A stretch of DNA of 64,000 nt from Cervus elaphus (GCF_910594005.1 NC_057848.1:55197616-55261615); one strand, 5' to 3'. Shown: positions 29,983 through 41,770, counted from the first letter of the stretch. Numbers and translations are program-made. The notes: generated by a model from the sequence alone, not told the origin.

Positions 29983-32900
29983 ATGGCAACGGGACCACAC
30001 CTATCAATAATTACCTTAAATGTAAATGGGTTGAATGCCCCAACCAAAAGACAAAGATTGGCTGAATGGATACAAAAACAAGACCCCTATATATGCTGTC
30101 TACAAGAGACCCACCTCAAAACAAGAGACACATACAGACTGAAAGTGAAGGGCTGGAAAAAAATATTTCATGCAAACGGAGACCAAAAGAAAGCAGGAGT
30201 CGCAATACTCATATCAGATAAAATAGACTTTCAAATAAAAGCTGTGAAAAGAGACAAAGAAGGACACTACATAATGATCAAAGGATCAATCCAAGAAGAA
30301 GATATAACAATTATAAATATATATGCACCCAACATAGGAGCACCGCAATATGTACGGCAAACACTAACGAGTATGAAAGAGGAAATTAATAGTAACACAA
30401 TAATAGTGGGAGACTTTAATACCCCACTCACAACTATGGATAGATCAACTAAACAGAAAATTAACAAGGAAACACAAACTTTAAATGACACAATGGACCA
30501 GCTAGACCTAATTGATATCTATAGGACATTTCACCCCAAAACAATCAACTTCAGCTTTTTCTCAAGTGCACATGGAACCTTCTCCAGAATAGATCACATC
30601 CTGGGCCATAAATCTAGTCTTGGAAAATTCAAAAAAATTGAAATCATTCCAGTCATCTTTTCTGACCACAGTGCAGTAAGATTAGATCTCAATTACAGGA
30701 AAAAAATTGTTAAAAATTCAAACACATGGAGGCTAAATAACACGCTTCTGAATAACCAACAAATCATAGAAGAAATCAAAAAAGAAATCAAAATATGTAT
30801 AGAAATGAATGAAAATGAAAACACAACAACCCAAAACCTATGGGACACTGTAAAAGCAGTGCTAAGGGGAAGGTTCATAGCATTACAGGCTTACATCAGG
30901 AAACAAGAAAAAAGCCAAATAAATAACCTAAGTCTACACCTAAAGCAATTAGAGAAGGAAGAAATGAAGAACCCCAGGGTTAGCAGAAGGAAAGAAATCT
31001 TAAAAATTAAGGCAGAAATAAATGCAAAAGAAACTAAAGAGACCATAGCAAATATCAACAAAGCTAAAAGCTGGTTTTTTGAAAAAATAAACAAAATTGA
31101 CAAACCATTAGCAAGATTCATTAAGAAACAAAGAGAGAAGAACCAAATTAACAAAATTAGAAATGAAAATGGAGAGATCACAACAGACAACACTGAAATA
31201 CAAAGGATCATAAGAGACTACTACCAGCAGCTCTATGCCAATAAAATGGACAACTTGGATGAAATGGACAAATTCTTAGAAAAGTATAACTTTCCAAAAC
31301 TGAACCAGGAAGAAATAGAAGATCTTAACAGACCCATCACAGGCAAGGAAATCGAAAGTGTAATCAAAAATCTTCCAGCAAACAAAAGCCCAGGACCAGA
31401 TGGCTTCACAGCTGAATTCTACCAAAAATTTAGAGAAGAGCTAACACCTATCTTACTCAAACTGTTCCAGAAAATTGCAGAAGAAGGTAAACTTCCAAAC
31501 TCATTCTATGAAGCCACCATCACCCTAATTCCAAAACCAGACAAAGATGCCACAAAAAAAGAAAACTACAGGCCAATATCACTGATGAACATAGATGCAA
31601 AAATCCTTAACAAAATTCTAGCAAACAGAATCCAACAACATATTAAAAAAATCATACACCACAACCAAGTGGGCTTTATCCCAGGAATGCAAGGATTCTT
31701 CAATATCCGCAAATCAATCAATGTAATACACCACATTAACAAATTGAAAGATAAAAACCATATGATTATCTCAATAGATGCAGAGAAAGCCTTTGACAAA
31801 ATTCAACACCCATTTATGATTAAAACTCTCCAGAAAGCAGGAATAGAAGGAACATACCTCAACATAATAAAAGCTATATATGACAAACCCACAGCAAGCA
31901 TCACCCTCAATGGTGAAAAATTGAAAGCATTTCCCCTGACATCAGGAACAAGACAAGGGTGCCCACTCTCACCACTACTATTCAACATAGTTTTGGAAGT
32001 TTTGGCCACAGCAATCAGAGCAGAAAAAGAACTAAAAGGAATCCAGATAGGAAAAGAAGAAGTGAAACTCTCACTGTTTGCAGATGACATGATCCTCTAC
32101 ATAGAAAACCCTAAAGACTCTTCCAGAAAATTACTAGAACTAATCAATGAATATAGTAAAGTTGCAGGATATAAAATTAACACACAGAAATCCCTTGCAT
32201 TCCTATATACTAACAATGAAAAAACAGAAAGAGAAATTAAGGAAACAATACCATTCACCATTGCAACAATAAGAATAAAATACTTAGGAGTATATCTACC
32301 TAAAGAAACAAAAGACCTATACATAGAAAACTATAAAACACTGATGAAAGAAATCAAAGAGGACACAAACAGATGGAGAAACATACCGTGTTCATGGATT
32401 GGAAGAATCAATATTGTCAAAATGGCTATTCTACCCAAAGCAATCTATAGATTCAATGCAATCCCTATCAAGCTACCAACGGTATTTTTCACAGAACTAG
32501 ACCAAAGAATTTCACAATTTGTATGGAAATACAAAAAAACCTCGAATAGCCAAAGTAATCTTGAGAAAGAAGAATGGAACTGGAGGAATCAACCTGCCTG
32601 ACTTCAGACTCTACTACAAAGCCACAGTCATCAAGACAGTATGGTACTGGCACAAAGACAGAAATATAGACCAATGGAACAGAATAGAAAGCCCAGAGAT
32701 AAATCCACGAACCTATGGACACCTTATCTTTGACAAAGGAGGCAAGGATATACAATGGAAAAAAGATAACCTCTTTAACAAGTGGTGCTGGGAAAACTGG
32801 TCAACCACTTGTAAAAGAATGAAACTAGAACACTTTCTAACACCATACACAAAAATAAACTCAAAATGGATTAAAGATCTAAATGTCAGACCAGAAACTA

Positions 32901-33802
32901 TAAAACTCCTAGAGGAGAACATAGGCAAAACACTCTCCGACATAAATCACAGCAAGATCCTCTATGACCCACCTCCCAGAATATTGGAAATAAAAGCAAA
33001 ACTAAACAAATGGGATCTAATGAAACTTAAAAGCTTTTGCACAACAAAGGAAACTATAAGTAAGGTGAAAAGACAGCCCTCAGATTGGGAGAAAATAATA
33101 GCAAATGAAGAAACAGACAAAGGATTAATCTCAAAAATATACAAGCAACTCCTGCAGCTCAATTCCAGAAAAATAAATGACCCAATCAAAAAATGGGCCA
33201 AAGAACTAAACAGACATTTCTCCAAAGAAGACATACAGATGGCTAACAAACACATGAAAAGGTGCTCAACATCACTCATTATTAGAGAAATGCAAATCAA
33301 AACCACAATGAGGTACCATTACACACCAGTCAGGATGGCTGCTATCCAAAAGTCTACAAGCAATAAATGCTGGAGAGGGTGTGGAGAAAAGGGAACCCTC
33401 TTACACTGTTGGTGGGAATGCAAACTAGTACAGCCACTATGGAAAACAGTGTGGAGATTCCTTAAAAAACTGGAAATAGAACTGCCATATGACCCAGCAA
33501 TCCCACTTCTGGGCATACACACTGAGGAAACCAGATCTGAAAGAGACACGTGCACCCCAATGTTCATCGCAGCACTGTTTATAATAGCCAGGACATGGAA
33601 GCAACCTAGATGCCCATCAGCAGACGAATGGATAAGGAAGCTGTGGTACATATACACCATGGAATATTACTCAGCCGTCAAAAAGAATTCATTTGAATCA
33701 GCCCTAATGAGATGGATGAAACTGGAGCCCCTTATACAGAGTGAAGTAAGCCAGAAAGATAAAGAACATTACAGCATACTAACACATATATATGGAATTT
33801 AG
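29983..33802 (+). pseudogene. L1 ORF2, full length with one frameshift
   Basis: ORF2p nicks target DNA and reverse transcribes L1 RNA. The endonuclease (about residues 1-240) keeps its landmarks: Asn in 'LNVNGL', Glu in 'LQETHL', Asp/Asn in 'VGDFNTP' and His in 'SDHSAV'. The reverse transcriptase keeps FADD (residues 699-702, 32077-32088). The C-terminal Cys/His cluster starts near residue 1129 ('CWRGCGEKGTLLHCWWEC'). The frame is open for 850 codons to a run of seven A at 32533-32539; two other copies (44.05 kb, and 21.29 kb on the reverse strand) have six. After this one-base gain the other frame is open from there to the stop at 33800-33802. Without the extra base the length would be about 1,272 residues, matching the family. 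A sequencing or assembly error in the homopolymer is possible. Confidence 0.95.
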
Positions 33803-34160
33803 AAAGATGGTAACGATAACCCTATATGCAAAACGGAAAAAGAGACACAGAAATACAGAACAGACTTTTGAACTCTGTGGGAGAAGGTGAGGGTGGGATG
33901 TTTCAAAAGAACAGCATGTATACTATCTATGGTGATACAGATCACCAGCCCAGGTTGGATGCATGAGACAAGTGCTCGGGCCTGGTGCACTGGGAAGACC
34001 CAGAGGAATCGGGTGGAGAGGGAGGTGGGAGGGGGGATCGGGATGGGGAATAAGTGTAAATCTATGGCTGATTCATATCAATGTATGACAAAACCCACTG
34101 AAATGTTGTGAAGTAATTAGCCTCCAACTAATAAAAAAATTAAAAAAAAAAAAAAAAAAA
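33803..34160 (+). other. L1 3' UTR and poly(A) tail
   Basis: It contains a G-rich polypurine tract ('gagggaggtgggagggggga', 34019-34038) that could form a G-quadruplex, as L1 3' UTRs often do. The end is 'cctccaactaataaaaaaat' with a poly(A) run to 34160. Confidence 0.9.
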
Positions 34161-34828
34161 GAAGATCCTGGCATCCAGTCCCATCATCTCATGGCAAATA
34201 GGTGTGGAAACAGTAGCAGATTTTCTCTTCCTGGGCTCCAAAATCACTGCAGAACAGTTACTGCAGCCACAAAATTAAAAGACACTTGCTCTTTGGAATA
34301 AAAGCTGTGACAAACCTAGACAGCATATTAGAAAGCAGAAACATCACTTTGCTGACAAAGGTCTGTATAGTCAAAGGTACAGTTTTTCAGGTAGTCATGT
34401 ACGGGTATGAGAATTGGACCATAAAGAAAGTTTAGCCCAAAGAATTGATGCTTTCAAAGTGTAGTGCTTCAGAAGACTCTTGAGAGTCCCTTGTACATCA
34501 AGGAGATCAAACCAGTCAGTCATAAAGGAAATCAACCCTGGATATTCACTGGAAGGACTAATGATGAAGCTGAAGCTCCACCTCCAATATTTGACCACCT
34601 GATGAGAAGAGCCAACTCATTGGAAAAGACCCTGATGCTGGGAAAGATGAGGGCAGGAGGAGAAGAGGGCAGCAGAGGATGAGGTGCTTGGATGGCATCA
34701 TCCACTCAATGAACATGAGTTTGAGCAAGTTCCAGTAGATAGTGTAGGATAGGGAAGCCTGGCGTGCTGCAGTCCATGGGGTTGCAAAGAGTGAGACACG
34801 ACTTAGTGACTGAACAACAACAACAACA
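34161..34828 (+). mobile_element. BovB LINE copy 5, right part
   Basis: It continues the BovB sequence broken at 26640 with 'gaagatcctggcatccagtc' and runs through the C-terminal region to an (AAC)n tail at 34815-34828. Stops and frameshifts are frequent, so it was already dead. The two parts together form one 5'-truncated BovB of about 2.1 kb. Confidence 0.93.
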
Positions 34829-34858
34829 CAGTTGACTTACATTGTTTCCAGTGTACAG

Positions 34859-34914
<56 letters not shown>

Positions 34915-35040
34915 CTTTTTCAAGTTCTTGTCATTATAGGTTATTATAAGATATTAAACATAGTTCATTGTGCTATACAGTAGGCCCCTGTTATCTTGTA
35001 TTATTTTAATTTGCTAATTGTTTTGTGATTTTTGTTCTGT
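34829..35040 (-). repeat. ancient L1M 3' end with (TA)n(TG)n microsatellite
   Basis: 'cagttgacttacattgtttc' and 'tgtgctatacagtaggcccc' are the reverse of old L1M 3' ends. A (TA)n then (TG)n run occupies 34857-34909 and is likely length-variable between individuals. Confidence 0.7.
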
Positions 35041-35859
35041 TCTCTGAAATGACTATGCTTCACTATGGCAGGGACAGACTTTGCCTCTTTTGTTCCCTCT
35101 TGGCCCTGCTTAAGAGCATGACAAACACCAGGTCCCGGCAGACACAACAAAAAGCAGCAAAAATTAAGTAGCAACCAGCTATTTCAGGCCTTCAGCTTCT
35201 AGACTGTCATTTCTTCCAAGAAAAGTATAAAAACAGTGTATTATTGGGCAAAGGAGTCTATAAAGTTGATGTTAGAGGTCAGAAGAAAAAGGACAAAAAA
35301 ATTAAAAGTGGTGGTACCTTTGAGGGCCTCTAAGTGTTGAGTAGTGAACGGTTTGTCAGATAAGGAAGGTAGCTTGAACACCTGCCAGAATAACTGGCCT
35401 CCACTCTGTGATTATCTGAGTATGCTTTTTAACTGTAAGTATTACTTTTTTTATTATTTGTTCTCCAACTGGAACCATATTCAGAGTAAGGTTTTAAATT
35501 TAAAAGCATGTGCTTTTTTAAAAAATGTGAGTTTTAAAGATTTGCTGCATTCATAAGCACAATTTTATTCTATTCAGCAGGGTCAGTATTTTTTCCATTT
35601 GAAGGACATCTGATGTTATCAAAGTTCATAAGACTACCAAATCCACTTAACAGAAACTCATTTCCAAGCAGTCATTGCTGAAATCCATTTCTTAATTCAG
35701 GGATACCTATCATCTATGATAAAGTTTTTCAGTTGTTAAAGAGCCTTAGACAGCTAAAACAATTAGTCATTGAAACTCACTTCTTATTCTGAATATGTTG
35801 CTTTCTATTGAGAAGGCCTTTTGAAATTGTTAGCATAGTTCTCTGAGTGGAAAGAAGCC
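35041..35859. other. low-copy DNA, no gene recognised
   Basis: AT-rich with no identified repeat or exon. Confidence 0.4.
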
Positions 35860-35955
35860 TGATGGGGACACAGATCTGCCACTTATACAACCCCATGACT
35901 TTGAGCAAGTCCTTTCCTCTCTGGGCCTCAGGAAGTTTTTTCTTCCTATAAGATC
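35860..35955 (+). repeat. MIR fragment
   Basis: 'gactttgagcaagtcctttc' followed by 'ctctctgggcctcagg' is the MIR core on the plus strand. Confidence 0.7.
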
Positions 35956-36017
35956 CGATATGGAAGATGAAATAGAAAGGGGAAAAGATCAAACGGATAC
36001 AAACAATCAAACAGAAG

Positions 36018-36648
36018 AATGAAAAGTGGAAGCAGTGACAGGTTTTATTTTCTTGGGCTCCAAAGTCACTGTGGATGGTGACTGTAGCTATGAAATTAAA
36101 AGACGCTTGCTCCTTGGAAGAAAACCTATGACAAACCTAAACAGACTATTAAAAAGCAGAGATGCCACTTTGCCAACAAAGGTCCATATAGTCAAAGCTA
36201 TGGTTTTTCCAGTAGTCATGTACGGGTGTGAGAGTTGGACCATAAAGAAGGTTGAAGCACTGAATAATTGATGCTTTCAAACTGTGGTGCTACAGAAGAC
36301 TCTTGAGTGTCCCTTGGACATCAAGGAGATCAAACCAGTCAATCCTAAAGGAAATCAACCCTGAATTGATTGGAAGGACTGATGCTGAAGCTGAAGGTCC
36401 AATACTTTGGCCACCTGAGACGAAGAGCCAACTCATTGGAAAAGACCCTGATGCTGAGAAAGATTGAAGGCAGGATGAGAAGGGGATGAAAGAGGATGAG
36501 ATGGTTGGATGGCATCACTGACTCCATGGACATGAGTTTGGGCAAACTCCAGGAGATAGTGAAGGACAGGGAAGCCTGGCATGCTGCAGTCCATGGGGTC
36601 ACGAGTAGTCGGACACGACTTAGTGACTGAACAACAACAATAACAAAC
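36018..36648 (+). mobile_element. BovB LINE copy 6, 3' end
   Basis: It begins at 'agtggaagcagtgacaggtt' and encodes the BovB C-terminal region (open piece 36026-36271, 'VMYGCESWTIKKVE'). It ends 'gacttagtgactgaacaaca' with an (AAC)n-type tail, like copies 2 and 5, which suggests an older subfamily than copy 3. Confidence 0.9.
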
Positions 36649-36989
36649 GAGATCAGAGTATTGCACTAAGTGCTCTATGAAGGTTCTGGCATTCTAGTAT
36701 GACTTTAGGATACTGAGGAAAGAGAAAAGAAGAAACCAAGTAATGGGACATTGGGATGTACAGACCCAGTATAGAGGTATCATACGAACTGGGCCCGTTT
36801 GGACCTCTTTGGAAGAAACAAATTGCTGAGAATCCATGGCTGGAGATTCTCTACCATATGTCGACATGATACCTCAGCAGCCCTGTAGTACTTCTGCCAA
36901 TAGCAGTAGGGGCCTCCTGTGACACAAGGTACACAGATCACAGCCCCCAACCTTCTCAGGAGCATCACTGCTAATGGTTAAGCTAAATG

Positions 36990-37148
36990 CTCTGGACTAA
37001 GATACATTCAGATTCAAATTTTTGCTCTGCTGACTTTCTAAATGTGTGACCACAGGCAAGTCGTTCAACCTCTGTAGAGACTCAACTTTCTCATTTGGAA
37101 GATTCAGTGACATGATACATATAAAGTGCTTAGTAGAGGGACTGATCT
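36990..37148 (+). repeat. MIR SINE
   Basis: 'gtgtgaccacaggcaagtcg' followed by 'ttcaacctctgtagag' is the MIR core, and 'acatataaagtgcttagtag' is the 3' part. Confidence 0.8.
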
Positions 37149-37189
37149 CTAATCACTCAAATGGCAGCTGCTGTTATTATATTCATCGT

Positions 37190-37703
37190 GGTTATTAACA
37201 GAAGCACCTTAGCCACCTCTCTAAACATTTCGCCTCTCTATATTACAGCCAAAAGAAACCCCACCTCTCTTTCTACAATTCCCTTTGTGTGAATTCGCAG
37301 TTACAGCCAAGCTAATCTACTCACTCTCTTACAATGCTTCTGATACTTAACCAGTCCTATATCTTTGCTTGAGCTCTACCCACTGCCTTACCTGTTGACT
37401 CTCCCCTTTCTCCACCTTTGATCAATATTCTGTTTGTCCCATTCCCTTGTCCTCCATGAAACATCCCTAACTACTTCAGCTGACAAGGATTACTTTCTCC
37501 TCTAAGGATAGTATTTTACTATGAAATCACTTGCTTGGCAATTCATCACAAAAACTGCCTTGTAGTTGGAGACATTGTAAATTATAGCCAGAATGACTTC
37601 ACTTCTTACATGTGACCGCTTTGATGGCAGACACTGTACTGCACTCTTTCGTTTCCCCCTTCAGTGCCTAGCATAGAGTCGAGGTTCAATAAACTTTTTT
37701 TTT
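37190..37703 (+). repeat. L2 LINE 3' region
   Basis: A decayed L2 coding end is followed by its 3' end ('cagtgcctagcatagagtcg', 'ggttcaataaac'). Edges are approximate. Confidence 0.65.
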
Positions 37704-38131
37704 AAATTAACCCACAAACATACATGCTGTTCTTTCGAAACATCCCACCCTCACCTTCTCCCACAGAGTTCAAAAGTTTGTTCTGTATTTCTGTGTCTCT
37801 TTTTCTGTTTTGCATATAGGGTTGTCGTTACCATCTTTCTAAATTCCATATATATGTGTTAGTATGCTGTAATGTTCTTTATCTTTCTGGCTTACTTCAC
37901 TCTGTATAATGGGCTCCAGTTTCATCTAGAAACAGGTCACCAGCCCAGGTGGGATGCATGAGACAAGTGCTCGAGCCTGGTGCACTGGGAAGACCCAGAG
38001 GAATCGGGTGGAGAGGGAGGTGGGAGGGGGGATCGGGATGGGGAATACGTGTAAATCTATTGCTGATTCATGTCAATGTATGACAAAACCCACTGAAAAA
38101 ATAAAAAAATAAAAAAATTAACCCACAAACA
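37704..38131 (+). mobile_element. twin-primed (5'-inverted) short L1 with 17-bp TSD
   Basis: The perfect direct repeat AAATTAACCCACAAACA lies at 37704-37720 and 38115-38131. Between them, 37721-37926 is L1 ORF2 end and 3' UTR in reverse orientation, and about 37930-38100 is the following 3' UTR in forward orientation with an A-rich tail. Compared with the full-length L1, the two parts are adjacent with about 15-20 bases lost at the switch, the signature of twin priming. Confidence 0.93.
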
Positions 38132-38135
38132 AATC

Positions 38136-38546
38136 TTCAGTTCAGTCGCTCAGTCGTGTCCAACTCTTTGTGACCCCATGGACTGCAGCACACCAGGCCT
38201 CCCTGTCCCTCACCAACTCCCAGAGTTTACCCAAACTCATGTCCATTGAGTTGGTAATGCCATCCAACCATCTCATCCTCTGTCATCCCCTTCCCCTCCT
38301 GCCTTCAATCTGAGTCAGTTCTTCTCATCAGGTGGCCAAAGTATTAAAGAGTTTCAGCTTCAACATCAGTCCTTCAAATGAACACTCAGAACTGATCTCC
38401 TTTAGGATGGACTGGTTGGATCTCCTTGCAGTCCAAGGGACTCTCAAGAGTCTTCTCCAACACCACAATTCAAAAGCATCAATTCTTCGGCACTCAGCTT
38501 TCTTTACAGTCCAACTTTCACATCCATACATGACTACTGGAAAAAT
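38136..38546 (-). mobile_element. BovB LINE copy 7, 3' end, minus strand
   Basis: On the minus strand it encodes 'VVMYGCESWTVKKAECRRID' and the following C-terminal region, ending in the 'gagcgactgaactgaa' 3' terminus at 38136. It lies four bases from the target site of the twin-primed L1, so the two insertions landed side by side. Confidence 0.9.
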
Positions 38547-38604
38547 GAACAAACCCAGGTCCATCTATATAAGACAAGTTGCACTAAAAGTTCCTTTGGG
38601 CCTG

Positions 38605-38920
38605 GGCTATGCTATATGGTAGCCAGTAGCCACATATGGCTCTTAAACACTTGAAATGTGGCCAGTCCAAAATGAAATGTGGTGTGTACATATATTACAC
38701 ACCTGATTTTCCAAGACTTTGTACCAAAACAGAATGTAAAATCTCTTTTATAGTGCTTCCACGTTGAAATGATAATATTTTTAATGTATTAGGCTAAATA
38801 AAATGTAACAAAATTAATTTCACATGTTTCTTTTGACATTTTTAATGTGACTACTAGGAAATTTTAAATTATATATGTGACACACATTATATTTCTACTG
38901 CCCAGCACTGCTGTGGTCCT
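38605..38920 (-). mobile_element. hAT-type MER DNA transposon relic
   Basis: Ends resemble the 'cagcactg...aatagaaatat' hAT nonautonomous family ('ttctactgcccagcactgct' at the right end, 'ctatatggtagccagtagcc' at the left end). Inner blocks such as 'cacttgaaatgtggccagtc' also match. The family name is uncertain. Confidence 0.6.
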
Positions 38921-39790
38921 TTGAAAATAAAAAGTGTGTGAACACACTGATAATTAGATGCACTAATTACGTTACCACTGTTCTTTTCAGAGAACACCTA
39001 TAACAACTGGCTGGGGCTGGAATTTCATGTCTGCTCTGATCTAGTGCTGTAGGTGTGAACTGCTCACAGGTTGTTGGAGAGAATGGGAGCTCCCAAAGCC
39101 TATGCCAGAGGGGGACCAGACTGCAGATACTCAGTAAAGGAATGTACTACGGTCAGGCCATTTCTGTCCAGCTTAATATGTTTTTGTTATTAATTAAGAA
39201 GCTTGAAAGCTCCCTGGTGAAATACTAAAACAAAATACAGTCAAGTGGTTTATGCCTGTGAGTAGGGAGGGTGGCAAAGGAATAAACTGAATGATCAGTG
39301 TTGGATGACGATATTGATTTTAAGGCAGTAGTTGGGGAACTAAAGAGCTTCCATTGATCAGAAATCACTCAGGAGCCCTTGGAACATTCAGAGACCATTT
39401 GTACTTTTACACTGACTGTGGCTACAAAAGCTATCTTCTGAAGCAGAACCCCATCTTTCTCATAGCGTTATTCAAGCCTAGGAACCACTGAGTGCTCTGT
39501 GCGTGCAACGTCTATAGCTGTTGTGGAGCTGCCGAAGATATCAGCTAGAGCTGCAAGACTCGAGGTCATAGACTCGTGGCCTTACTATGGTCCACAGTGC
39601 CAGGGAAGACTTCACAAAGGAATCAAGATTGGAGGTGACCTTGAAGGGCATACCGCCTTGGATCAGAGACCATTTGTTATGGTACAGTCTGGCACAGCAA
39701 AGAACAAAAGTATGAAAAAGAGAAGGAAAGCAGGAGGAGGATACACATCTTGAAATGTATCAATAGAAGGCAAAGAGGGGATGGCAAAGA
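38921..39790. other. low-copy DNA, no gene recognised
   Basis: The open frame at 39499-39753 has no recognisable domain. Nothing else is supported. Confidence 0.4.
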
Positions 39791-39905
39791 AGAAATTTAA
39801 CTGTGAGACTTTGAACATGTTTCATTCTCCTCATCATCAAAGGGGAATAATACCTTTCCTATCTTATTGTGAAATCTAATGAGTAACAGCACATGAAAGC
39901 ACACA
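39791..39905 (+). repeat. MIR fragment
   Basis: 'gagactttgaacatgtttca' and 'ctcctcatcatcaaagggga' follow the MIR core pattern, then 'ttgtgaaatctaatgagtaa'. Confidence 0.55.
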
Positions 39906-40956
39906 TTCCATCATTGAAGACTGGCTCCCTCATCTTTCATTTAGGGCTAGATGTCTCAGTTTCTGATCTGGACACCTGATGTATACCTGCAACTGCTGCT
40001 GGCTCCTAAGTTCTTGCCTATGAGGATCTTAACCCTGATGTTGATCTCTATCTGGTTACTAGAGCTGATTTAAGGAGTACTTTATACCTCTGAAGAGACA
40101 GTCCATCTCAGTAAAGATGAAGGCAGCTGGATAAAGCTTTCATGGAATATTAGGAGCCATGATTTTCATCAAAATCAACAGCAAAATGAGCCATTAGTCT
40201 GAGCAAGTGAGTATTCACTCTCTGATTCTACACTTCAAACTGGACGCACCAACACAAGCATAACATATCCTCAGCCAGTCCCACTCACCCTATGAGACTC
40301 TATTTTCATACTTCTGAGGACTTCAGTACAAAGTGCAATTCCATTCTGGCAAAGTATTGCAAGATCTGCAAACCACACTCTTCACACACCCTCTGTTTTA
40401 ATTCATCTATAGAAAGAAGACAGCCAGGGGGCACGTGGGGGGAGGGGAGTATCTTTTAAAGGCAGCACTGCTTCCACTTTATTTCTGTAACACACCTTCA
40501 TCACCCCTAGCTGCTACCTCATGTGATTTGGAACAGATGGCAATTGGTTTTGTTAATTCCCGGAGTAAAGACAAAAACTAGTGGGTATGCTGGGTACAGA
40601 CACAAGTTATCCTAAGACAACAAGAGCACATAATAAGCTAAGTTCTGTATAGGCAACTGGGCAGAAATGAAATAAAGATGGTGTGCCTCTGCTCTGGCCT
40701 GCCGACATGAGGTAGGAGAAGTCTGCATGGGTCCAAGAACATGGAGATCTCTTCTGAGAGATCACCTGTCAAATTACTTCCAAAGAGAGAAGGAACTTTC
40801 CTAAGGATAATGAGGGCCTTTCAGAATAATGGTTACCTCTGACAGGGAATAGATACTGACTGGGCTATGAAGGAACCTTTCTGGGGATGATGAAAATATA
40901 AATATCCCAGTGTATAATTTTGATCTGCATAGTATTTTCACAGATGGACCTATATA
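39906..40956. other. low-copy DNA
   Basis: No gene, RNA or repeat is recognised. Confidence 0.4.
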
Positions 40957-41027
40957 TTGGGTTGGTCAAAAAATTCGTTTGGGTTTTTCTTATGGTAAAA
41001 CTCGAACAAAGTTTTTGGCCAACCCAA
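40957..41027 (+). mobile_element. 71-bp mariner MITE with TA target site
   Basis: The ends TTGGGTTGG and CCAACCCAA are terminal inverted repeats, flanked on both sides by TA (40955-40956, 41028-41029), the Tc1/mariner target. The inverted repeat extends over about 31 bases per arm with some five differences and an 8-9-base loop. Confidence 0.88.
40966..41020 (+). ncRNA. possible mir-2284/2285-type hairpin in the MITE
   Basis: The MITE is a near-perfect hairpin. The left arm holds 'aaaaattcgtttgggttttt' (40970-40989) and the right arm 'aaaactcgaacaaagttttt' (40997-41016). From memory, the ruminant miRNA families bta-mir-2284 and bta-mir-2285 have arms of this type. Whether this copy is transcribed and processed cannot be seen in the sequence. 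Confidence 0.4.
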
Positions 41028-41099
41028 TAAAAATTCACTAAGCAAATGCACTGAGGATTTCTGCATTTACTGTATGCAAGTTATATCTCATTTAAAAAG

Positions 41100-41770
41100 A
41101 GAAAGACAAATATCATATGCTATTGCTAACGTGTGGAATAAAAAAAAAAACGATACAGATAAATTTATCTACAAAACAGAAACAGACTCACAGACATAGA
41201 AAACAAATTTATGGTTACCAAAGGGGAAAGTTGGGGAGAGATAAATTAGGAGTTTGGGATTAACAGATACACACTGCTGCTGCTGTTGCTAAGTCACGTC
41301 AGTCCTGTCCGACTCTGTGCAACCCCATAGATGGCAGCCCAACGGGCTCCTCTGTCCCTGGGATTCTCCAGGCAAGAATACTGGAGTGGGTTGCCATTTC
41401 CTTCTCCAATGCATGAAAGTGAAAAGTGAAAGTGAAGTCGCTCAGTCATGTCCGACTCTTAGAGACCCCATGGACTGCAGCCTACCAGGCTCCTCCATCC
41501 ATGGGATTCCCCAGGCAAGAGTACTGGAGTGGGATGCCATTGCCTTCTCCGAGATACACACTACTATATATAAAATAGATAAACAAGAAGGGCCTACTGT
41601 ATAGCACAGGAAACTCAATATTTTGTGATAACCTATAAGGGAAAAGAATCTGTAAGAGAAAAGTGTGTGGGGGTGTGTGTGTGTGTGTGTAACTGAGTCA
41701 CTTTGCTGTACACTTGAAACTAACATGATGTTATAAATCAACTTCAAAAAAAATTTTAAGTATTTTTTAA
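41100..41770 (+). repeat. ancient L1M 3' UTR, split by a Bov-A2
   Basis: 'gaaacagactcacagacata', 'ggcctactgtatagcacagg' and 'cttgaaactaacatgatgtt' in order mark an old L1M 3' end on the plus strand. A (GT)n run lies at about 41670-41692. The Bov-A2 at 41276-41551 interrupts it. Confidence 0.8.
41265..41562 (-). mobile_element. Bov-A2 SINE, minus strand, with 11-bp TSD
   Basis: The SINE is at 41276-41551 in reverse: a (GCT)n tail at 41276-41290, then two BovA monomers. The direct repeat AGATACACACT at 41265-41275 and 41552-41562 is a perfect 11-bp target-site duplication. Confidence 0.93.

Larger units (their letters stand above)
26641..34160 (+). mobile_element. full-length L1, 7.5 kb, nearly intact
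   Basis: It has a complete 5' UTR with a YY1-like head, an intact ORF1 (29008-29931), a 51-bp spacer, ORF2 (29983-33802) broken only by a single extra A, a 3' UTR with a G-rich tract, and a poly(A) tail ending at 34160. It sits inside BovB copy 5. The 7-bp GAAGATC lies on both sides (26634-26640, 34161-34167). Target-site matching may extend into the preceding A-run but merges with the poly(A) tail. Preserved CpGs and ORFs mean it is the youngest element in the window. Confidence 0.96.

Noticed and set aside
37704..38546. One composite BovB/L1 element
   Set aside because: The 17-bp target-site duplication ends before BovB begins, and BovB has its own 3' terminus, so these are two insertions.
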